A stretch of 10,431 nucleotides of DNA from an uncultured Lachnospiraceae bacterium (lineage in GTDB: Bacteria > Bacillota > Clostridia > Lachnospirales > Lachnospiraceae): contig CAKRNW010000081.1 of the NCBI GenBank assembly GCA_934371505.1, forward strand, positions 1 through 10,431, given 5' to 3'. Each line of letters begins with the position of its first letter. Positions within the stretch are counted from its first letter, which is position 1. The notes beneath the pieces are model-generated. The model was not told the origin of the DNA. It did not search any database and was given only the letters and a program-made list of their open reading frames with translations. The position numbers were made by a program, and so were the translations under genes. Positions 5,383 to 10,431 of this stretch are shown piece after piece.

Positions 5383-7128
5383 GTGAAAAAACTTATGCGG
5401 TACATGACCGCTTACAAAAAAGAAGCTGTCCTTGCTCCTCTGTTTAAGATGCTGGAAGCTTCCTTTGAACTCTTTGTGCCTCTTGTCATGGCAGCAATCA
5501 TTGACCAGGGTATCGGTAACCGGGACATTCCCTATATCTGGAAAATGGGTGGGGTGCTGGTGCTGCTTGGCGTCATCGGACTGACCTGTTCCCTGACTGC
5601 CCAGTATTTTTCCGCAAAAGCGGCAACCGGCTTTGCTGCCGCGGTGAAATCTGCCCTGTTTAAACACATGCAGAGCCTTTCCTTTTCCGAGATGGATACA
5701 CTGGGTACCTCTACCATGATTACCCGCATGACCAGCGATATGAACCAGGTACAGTCCGGTGTCAACATGACCCTGCGCCTGTTTCTGCGTTCTCCCTTTA
5801 TCGTGTTTGGTGCCATGGTTATGGCGTTTACCATCGATGTAAAAGCAGCCCTGCTTTTTGTTGTGGTGATTCCCGTTCTGTCCATCGTGGTCTTTGGCAT
5901 TATGTACATCACTATGCCCATGTACAAAAAAGTACAGAACCAGCTGGACAAGGTGCTGGGCATCACCCGTGAGAACCTCACCGGTGCCCGCGTCATCCGT
6001 GCCTTCGGCAAAGAAGAGCAGGAAAAAGCTCACTTTGAGGAAAATGTGGACGAACTGACCAGAATGCAGCTCTATGTAGGAAAGTTATCTGCATTGACCA
6101 ATCCGGTCACTTACCTTATTGTAAATGCGGCAACCATCGCCCTGATTTACACCGGAGCTGTGCGGGTTGACAATGGCCTCATTACCCAGGGTCAGGTAGT
6201 GGCACTGGTGAACTACATGTCCCAGATTCTGGTGGAGCTGATTAAGCTGGCAAACCTGATTGTCACCATTACCAAGGCACTTGCCTGTGCCAACCGTGTG
6301 GCGGATGTGTTCGAGATTACCAGCAGCCAGGAGGCAGTGGAGAAGCTTTCTCCCGAATATCAAGAGGACAAGGATGTGGCTGTCCGCTTTGAGCATGTAG
6401 GACTGACTTACCGCAATGCCGCAGAGGAATCCTTAACTGACATTGATTTCACTGTGAAAAAAGGGCAGACGGTGGGTATTATCGGCGGCACCGGTTCCGG
6501 TAAATCCTCTCTGGTCAACATGATTCCACGGTTCTACGATGCAACAGCAGGACGGGTACTGATTAACGGTATTGATGTGAAGGACTATCCTTTGGCACAG
6601 CTGCGGGATAAGGTGGGTATCGTACTGCAGAAAGCCGTTTTATTTAAAGGTTCCATTCGTGACAATCTGTTATTCTCCTTACAGGAAGGGGAAAAGGATG
6701 TGCCGGATGAGAAATTATACAAGGCACTGGAGGCTGCCCAGGCCAGAGAGTTTGTAGACCAGAAAGAGGGCGGTCTGGACTTTAAAATCGCCCAGGGAGG
6801 TAAAAACCTCTCCGGTGGTCAGAGACAGCGTATGACCATTGCAAGAGCACTGGTGCGCGACCCGGAAATTCTGATTCTGGATGACAGCGCCTCCGCCCTG
6901 GACTTTGCCACCGATGCAAGACTGCGTCAGTCCATCCGTCAGATGGAAGGCATCCGAACCGTATTTATCGTGTCCCAGAGAGCATCCTCCATTATGCATG
7001 CCGACCAGATTATCGTCATGGACGATGGTGCGGTAGCCGGAATCGGTACCCATGAGGAGCTGTTAAAAGCCTGTCAGGTCTATCAGGAAATTTATTATTC
7101 ACAATATCCCAGGGAGGTGCAGGCATAA
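5383..7128 (+). CDS. Heterodimeric ABC exporter, half with degenerate ATPase site
   Basis: A 581-residue fused permease-ATPase of the multidrug/lipid exporter type. The membrane domain (about residues 15-310) has six likely segments. The ATPase domain shows Walker A GGTGSGKSS (368-376, K374), Q-loop Q416, a canonical signature LSGGQ (476-480), and Walker B ILILDD (496-501). The catalytic glutamate after Walker B is Asp (D501), and the switch histidine is Gln (Q532 in VSQRAS). These two changes mark the degenerate subunit of heterodimers such as TM287/288, BmrCD and LmrCD. The start is GTG at 5383, set by GGAGG at 5371-5375. Its TAA shares one base with the ATG of the next gene, which implies translational coupling. 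Multidrug export is the family expectation, but the substrate is not shown. Confidence 0.94.
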   Translation: MKKLMRYMTAYKKEAVLAPLFKMLEASFELFVPLVMAAIIDQGIGNRDIPYIWKMGGVLVLLGVIGLTCSLTAQYFSAKAATGFAAAVKSALFKHMQSLSFSEMDTLGTSTMITRMTSDMNQVQSGVNMTLRLFLRSPFIVFGAMVMAFTIDVKAALLFVVVIPVLSIVVFGIMYITMPMYKKVQNQLDKVLGITRENLTGARVIRAFGKEEQEKAHFEENVDELTRMQLYVGKLSALTNPVTYLIVNAATIALIYTGAVRVDNGLITQGQVVALVNYMSQILVELIKLANLIVTITKALACANRVADVFEITSSQEAVEKLSPEYQEDKDVAVRFEHVGLTYRNAAEESLTDIDFTVKKGQTVGIIGGTGSGKSSLVNMIPRFYDATAGRVLINGIDVKDYPLAQLRDKVGIVLQKAVLFKGSIRDNLLFSLQEGEKDVPDEKLYKALEAAQAREFVDQKEGGLDFKIAQGGKNLSGGQRQRMTIARALVRDPEILILDDSASALDFATDARLRQSIRQMEGIRTVFIVSQRASSIMHADQIIVMDDGAVAGIGTHEELLKACQVYQEIYYSQYPREVQA

Positions 7129-8888
7129 TGGCTAAGACGAATACAAAACAAAGCAGCTCCGGGGAAACCTTACGGAAGGTACTGCACTATATCAAGCGGT
7201 ACTGGGTGCTGTTGATTCTTTCCATTTTACTGGCGGCTGTGTCCGTGATTTCTGCCTTATATATTCCCATTCTCACCGGACGCGCGGTGGACTTAATCAT
7301 TGCCGAAGGTCAGGTGGATTTTGCAGGAATTTTTGTAATCCTGAAACAGATAGGGATTGTCATTGCCCTCACTGCCCTGGCGCAGTGGGCGATGAACATC
7401 TGCAATAACAAGATGACCTACAACATCATCCGTGATGTGCGCAAAGAGGCGTTCCGCAAGCTGGAAATCCTGCCCCTGCGCTATGTGGATGACCATTCCT
7501 ACGGCGAAGTGGTAAGCCGTGTCATTGCGGATGTTGACCAGTTTGCAGACGGACTGCTCATGGGCTTTACCCAGCTGTTCAGCGGTATCATCACCATTGT
7601 GGGGACTCTGTTATTTATGTTAAGTGTCAATGTGGGCATTACCCTGGTGGTTGTGGTCATCACGCCCCTATCTTTATTTGTAGCAAGCTTTATCGCCCGG
7701 AAAACCTATACCATGTTCCTGCTGCAGTCCCAGACCCGTGGGGAACAGACTGCGTTTATCGATGAGATGATTGGAAACCAGAAGGTGGTACAGGCTTACG
7801 GACAGGAGGAAGAAACCCAGGAAACCTTCGATGAGATTAACGGACGCCTGGAGAAATGTTCCCTGCGTGCCATTTTCTTTTCCTCCATCACCAATCCCTC
7901 CACCCGCTTCGTCAACAACCTGGTTTACGCCGGTGTGGGTATTGCAGGAGCACTTTTTGCAGTAGCAGGACGGCTCAGTGTAGGACAATTATCCTGTTTC
8001 TTAAGCTATGCCAACCAGTACACCAAACCCTTCAACGAGATTTCCGGTGTGGTAACCGAGTTACAGAACGCACTGGCATGTGCGGCGAGAGTCTTTAAAC
8101 TCATCGAGGAGGAGCCTCAGGTGGCAGAGCCTGTCGATGCGAGAGTGCTGACCGACCCGGAGGGAAATGTTTCCCTAGACCATGTATACTTCTCCTATGT
8201 GCCGGATAAAAAGCTGATTCAGGACTTCAACTTAAAAGTAAAGCCCGGACAGCGTGTGGCAATCGTAGGGCCTACCGGATGCGGCAAAACCACCATCATT
8301 AACCTGCTCATGCGTTTCTACGATGTGGACAGCGGAGAGATTAAGGTGGAAGGCACCGATATCCGCAATATGACCAGAAAGAGCCTCCGTACCAACTACG
8401 GTATGGTGTTACAGGATACCTGGTTAAAGACCGGCACCATCCGGGAGAATATCGTCATGGGTAAACCCGATGCCACCCAGGAGGAAGTGATTGCTGCAGC
8501 CAGGGCCGCCCATGCCCACAGCTTTATCAAGCGTCTGCCCCAGGGCTACGACACGGTGATTACCGAGGACGGTGGCAATCTGTCCCAGGGACAGAAACAG
8601 CTGCTCTGCATTACCAGAGTCATGCTGTGCCTGCCTCCTATGCTGATTCTGGACGAGGCAACCTCCTCCATTGATACCCGTACCGAAATGAAGATTCAGG
8701 AGGCATTTGCCCGACTCATGGAAGGACGTACCAGCTTTATCGTGGCACACCGCCTTTCCACCATCCAGTCTGCGGATGTGATTCTGGTCATGAAGGACGG
8801 AAATATCATCGAGCAGGGCAATCACGAATCCCTTCTTGCCAAGGGTGGATTCTATGCGAACCTGTACAACAGCCAGTTTGCAAAATAA
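7128..8888 (+). CDS. Heterodimeric ABC exporter, half with consensus catalytic residues
   Basis: A 586-residue partner of the preceding gene. The polar N-terminus (1-20) precedes a six-segment membrane domain (about 25-310). The ATPase domain has Walker A GPTGCGKTT (381-389, K387), Q-loop Q429, Walker B MLILDE with catalytic E510, and the switch histidine H541 in VAHRLST. Its signature is LSQGQ (485-489), not LSGGQ. Since each ATP site is built from one subunit's Walker motifs and the other's signature, the E510/H541 site pairs with the partner's intact LSGGQ and is the working site. The other site combines D501/Q532 with this LSQGQ and should hydrolyse poorly. The ATG overlaps the upstream stop in TAATG, with AGGGAGGTG at 7111-7119. 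An 82-residue ORF follows after 22 bases. Confidence 0.95.
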   Translation: MAKTNTKQSSSGETLRKVLHYIKRYWVLLILSILLAAVSVISALYIPILTGRAVDLIIAEGQVDFAGIFVILKQIGIVIALTALAQWAMNICNNKMTYNIIRDVRKEAFRKLEILPLRYVDDHSYGEVVSRVIADVDQFADGLLMGFTQLFSGIITIVGTLLFMLSVNVGITLVVVVITPLSLFVASFIARKTYTMFLLQSQTRGEQTAFIDEMIGNQKVVQAYGQEEETQETFDEINGRLEKCSLRAIFFSSITNPSTRFVNNLVYAGVGIAGALFAVAGRLSVGQLSCFLSYANQYTKPFNEISGVVTELQNALACAARVFKLIEEEPQVAEPVDARVLTDPEGNVSLDHVYFSYVPDKKLIQDFNLKVKPGQRVAIVGPTGCGKTTIINLLMRFYDVDSGEIKVEGTDIRNMTRKSLRTNYGMVLQDTWLKTGTIRENIVMGKPDATQEEVIAAARAAHAHSFIKRLPQGYDTVITEDGGNLSQGQKQLLCITRVMLCLPPMLILDEATSSIDTRTEMKIQEAFARLMEGRTSFIVAHRLSTIQSADVILVMKDGNIIEQGNHESLLAKGGFYANLYNSQFAK

Positions 8889-8910
8889 ATTGTGTGGAAA
8901 TGAGGAAACT

Positions 8911-9159
8911 ATGAGAACGATGGAATTTAAGATGGAACGTCCCGGACTTCTACAGGAGGGGCAGGAAGTCACCATTACTGAGGGCGTACTGCCCAGTAAC
9001 TACTATTATACCATCGACCCGTCTCTGGCCATGTCCGGTAATTTCCCCTTCCGGGAGCAATTAAAAAGCCGGAAGGGCATCGTCACAGCCATTGAGGAGA
9101 ATGCCAGAGGTTACTATGTGACGGTGGAATTTGACGAACCGGAAATAGTCAAGCGTTAA
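8911..9159 (+). CDS. Small protein of unknown function, possibly SH3-like barrel
   Basis: An 82-residue protein I do not recognise. I chose the ATG at 8911, 22 bases after the exporter stop, with GAGGA at 8902-8906 just before it. Longer in-frame starts would overlap the exporter gene. A second in-frame ATG at 8920 has no ribosome site of its own. The sequence is strand-rich: EGQEVTITEGVL (16-27), SNYYYTIDP (29-37), then KGIVTAIEENARGYYVTVEFDEP (55-77), which reads as a beta hairpin pair like small SH3/KOW barrels. That fold guess rests on pattern only. There are no cysteine clusters, signal peptide or membrane segments. Its position between the exporter and ridA suggests shared transcription with one or both. 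Confidence 0.75.
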   Translation: MRTMEFKMERPGLLQEGQEVTITEGVLPSNYYYTIDPSLAMSGNFPFREQLKSRKGIVTAIEENARGYYVTVEFDEPEIVKR

Positions 9160-9199
9160 GCCAGTTGAAACAACAAATACAAATAGCAATTATCGCAAA

Positions 9200-9203
9200 G
9201 GAG
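9200..9203 (+). promoter_or_regulatory. Ribosome binding site deciding the ridA start
   Basis: GGAG in the context AAAGGAGA, 9 bases before ATG 9213. It supports the ATG start over an in-frame TTG at 9165, which has no such site. Confidence 0.75.
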
Positions 9204-9212
9204 ATCAAAGTT

Positions 9213-9590
9213 ATGTTAAAGAAAATCGCAACAGACAAAGCACCCGCAGCAATCGGACCTTACTCCCAGGGGATCGTGGCAGGAGATTTCCTGTTTGCTT
9301 CCGGTCAGATTCCCATTATCCCTGCAAACGGAGAACTGGAAACCGGCACTATTGAGGAGCAGGCCCATCAGTGCATGAAAAATGTAGGTGCCATTCTGGC
9401 AGAGGCTGGCGTGGACTACACCAAAGTGGTAAAAACCACCTGTTTTTTGGCAGATATGGCAGATTTTGGTGCTTTCAACGGCGTGTATGAGCAGTATTTC
9501 ACCGAGAAACCTGCAAGAAGCTGCGTCGCTGTAAAACAGCTCCCCAAGAACGTACTGTGTGAAGTTGAAGTCATTGCATACTTAGGATAA
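9213..9590 (+). CDS. ridA: RidA-family enamine/imine deaminase
   Basis: A 125-residue protein, the normal RidA length (Rid/YjgF/UK114 family). These cytosolic trimers hydrolyse reactive enamines and imines, such as 2-aminoacrylate released by PLP-dependent dehydratases, and so protect PLP enzymes. Family marks: AIGPYSQG (13-20, Y17), FASGQIP (28-34), and PARSCVAVKQLP (100-111) with the substrate-binding arginine R102. E117 sits 15 residues later, the same spacing as E. coli RidA R105/E120, so it looks catalytically complete and belongs to the active RidA type. An upstream in-frame TTG would add 16 residues without a ribosome site, and its N-terminal extension is not part of the family. The next gene starts 3 bases after this stop. 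Confidence 0.93.
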   Translation: MLKKIATDKAPAAIGPYSQGIVAGDFLFASGQIPIIPANGELETGTIEEQAHQCMKNVGAILAEAGVDYTKVVKTTCFLADMADFGAFNGVYEQYFTEKPARSCVAVKQLPKNVLCEVEVIAYLG

Positions 9591-9593
9591 GCC

Positions 9594-10097
9594 ATGAAAA
9601 ATGTGATTTTAATTGGAATGCCGGGAGCAGGAAAAAGCACCGTTGGTGTGGTTCTTGCAAAACGCCTGGGCTATACCTTTCTGGATTCCGATCTGGTGAT
9701 CCAGCAGAAATACGGAAAACTCCTCCATGAACTCATCCGTGAACATGGAGTGGAGGGGTTCTGGAAAATCGAAAATGATGTGAACGCAGGTCTTACCTGT
9801 GATAAGACCGTCATTGCCACCGGAGGAAGTGCCATTTATGGCGCGGAAGCCATGGAGCATCTGCGGAGCATCGGAACGGTGGTTTACTTACGGTTGACCC
9901 TTTCCCAGATCGAGGAACGTCTGGGAGATTTAACGGAACGGGGTGTCACGCTGCGGGAAGGACAGGATCTAAAGGCTTTGTACGAGGAGAGAACTCCTTT
10001 GTATGAAAAGTACGCCCATGTCATCATCGACTGTGACGGTCAAAAGGTACGGGAACTGGTAACCCGTATTGAGCGGGAAATCGGGGGCGCCCAATGA
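9594..10097 (+). CDS. Shikimate-kinase-like P-loop kinase, substrate uncertain
   Basis: A 167-residue P-loop protein of shikimate kinase size and layout: Walker A GMPGAGKST (8-16), DSD (31-33), ATGGS (75-79), an arginine-containing lid near 110-121, and ERTPLYEKYA (132-141) with R133. However, the segment usually read GFR (the shikimate-binding arginine, R58 in the M. tuberculosis enzyme) is GFWK (55-58), with Trp in that place. The normal GGG is GGS, and the lid has RGV where RPL is usual. D33 and R133 are kept. It is therefore clearly a member of the fold, but shikimate may not be its substrate. Automatic annotation would likely call it aroK. It starts 3 bases after ridA (AGGA at 9584-9587) and overlaps the next gene by 4 bases. 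No other aromatic-pathway gene adjoins it. Confidence 0.8.
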   Translation: MKNVILIGMPGAGKSTVGVVLAKRLGYTFLDSDLVIQQKYGKLLHELIREHGVEGFWKIENDVNAGLTCDKTVIATGGSAIYGAEAMEHLRSIGTVVYLRLTLSQIEERLGDLTERGVTLREGQDLKALYEERTPLYEKYAHVIIDCDGQKVRELVTRIEREIGGAQ

Positions 10098-10431
10098 GTA
10101 AGAGCACTGCGAAAAGTCCCCTTCTTTTATTCCTGGCAGCCCTTATCTGGGGCGTTGCATTTGTGGCACAGAGTGTGGGCATGGACTATGTGGGTCCCTG
10201 GACTTTCAATGCCTGCCGTTTCCTTTTAGGAGGACTGGTGTTACTTCCTTTTTGCCGGAAAAAAAAGCAAGAGTTCCGGGCGAACCGGAAAGTCACTTTC
10301 ATCGGTGGTATCTGCTGCGGACTGGCGCTGTCCTCTGCCAGCATGTTCCAGCAGACGGGAATCATGTATACAACGGTAGGAAAAGCGGGATTTATCACTG
10401 CCTTGTATATTATTATTGTTCCACTGCTGGG
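10094..10431 (+). CDS. EamA/DMT-family transporter (N-terminal part)
   Basis: The frame begins at ATG 10094, inside the ATGA overlap with the kinase-like gene, with GGGGG at 10083-10087 as ribosome site. It stays open to the window edge (112 codons). Residues 8-29 form a first membrane segment with IWGVAFVAQSVGMDYVGPWTFNA (18-40), a typical EamA/DMT N-terminal signature. Further segments lie at about 41-54, 68-86 and 98-112. Basic KKK (56-58) sits between segments two and three. DMT proteins have ten membrane helices in two EamA repeats and move small metabolites such as amino acids or nucleotide precursors. The substrate cannot be read from this half. Coupled translation with the kinase-like gene suggests a shared task or at least shared expression. 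Confidence 0.9.
   Translation, partial: MSKSTAKSPLLLFLAALIWGVAFVAQSVGMDYVGPWTFNACRFLLGGLVLLPFCRKKKQEFRANRKVTFIGGICCGLALSSASMFQQTGIMYTTVGKAGFITALYIIIVPLL

Noticed and set aside
5369..5386. Five-codon frame ATG GAG GAA ATC GCG TGA overlapping the exporter GTG start
   Set aside because: It contains the exporter's own ribosome site and has none of its own. It is most likely chance.
5272..6033. Long minus-strand open frame opposite the first exporter gene
   Set aside because: It lies mostly antisense to a well-supported gene, has a low-complexity His/Gly/Gln-rich translation typical of a frame shadow, and no recognised domain.
9594..10097. Straight call of aroK
   Set aside because: The key substrate arginine and the GGG motif are changed, so the specific symbol is not justified.

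Overview
The window looks like chromosomal DNA from a low-to-mid-GC Clostridia, most likely a Lachnospiraceae-type gut Firmicute. This is inferred from strong AGGAG/GGAGG ribosome sites, short intergenic gaps, simple hairpin terminators, and the protein types (chromosomal TraX, a CPSF-like beta-CASP nuclease, a divergent DHFR, a BmrCD-like exporter pair). I saw no rRNA, tRNA, CRISPR array, phage gene or insertion sequence. All genes but one are on the + strand.

Left part (1-3445). The window opens inside the ATPase domain of an ABC exporter, followed by a TraX-family membrane protein (420-1154). After a 164-base gap with two possible RNA hairpins come a beta-CASP metallo-beta-lactamase nuclease (1319-2938) and dihydrofolate reductase (2954-3445), 15 bases apart and probably co-transcribed. 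A 13-bp hairpin closes this unit and also lies at the end of a convergent small gene of unknown function (3486-3791, minus strand).

Middle (3792-5382). A divergent intergenic region holds a perfect TATAAT box for the minus-strand gene and an extended -10 box for nagA (4016-5161), N-acetylglucosamine-6-phosphate deacetylase. Two hairpins with short T tails follow nagA. They and a third bulged hairpin with 9-base direct repeats fill the 221 bases before the next operon.

Right part (5383-10431). Six tightly packed genes on the + strand: a two-gene heterodimeric ABC exporter (1-base stop/start overlap), an 82-residue protein of unknown function, a RidA-family enamine/imine deaminase, a shikimate-kinase-like P-loop kinase that lacks the usual substrate-binding arginine, and the start of an EamA/DMT transporter (4-base overlap) that runs off the window. 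Spacing suggests one operon or two nested ones. The exporter halves show reciprocal loss of catalytic residues, so only one of the two ATP sites should hydrolyse efficiently.

Most of the window is ordinary core and housekeeping-accessory DNA. I did not find a clear new multi-gene system. The best leads are the kinase-like protein beside RidA, the structured leader before the exporter, and the two small uncharacterised proteins.
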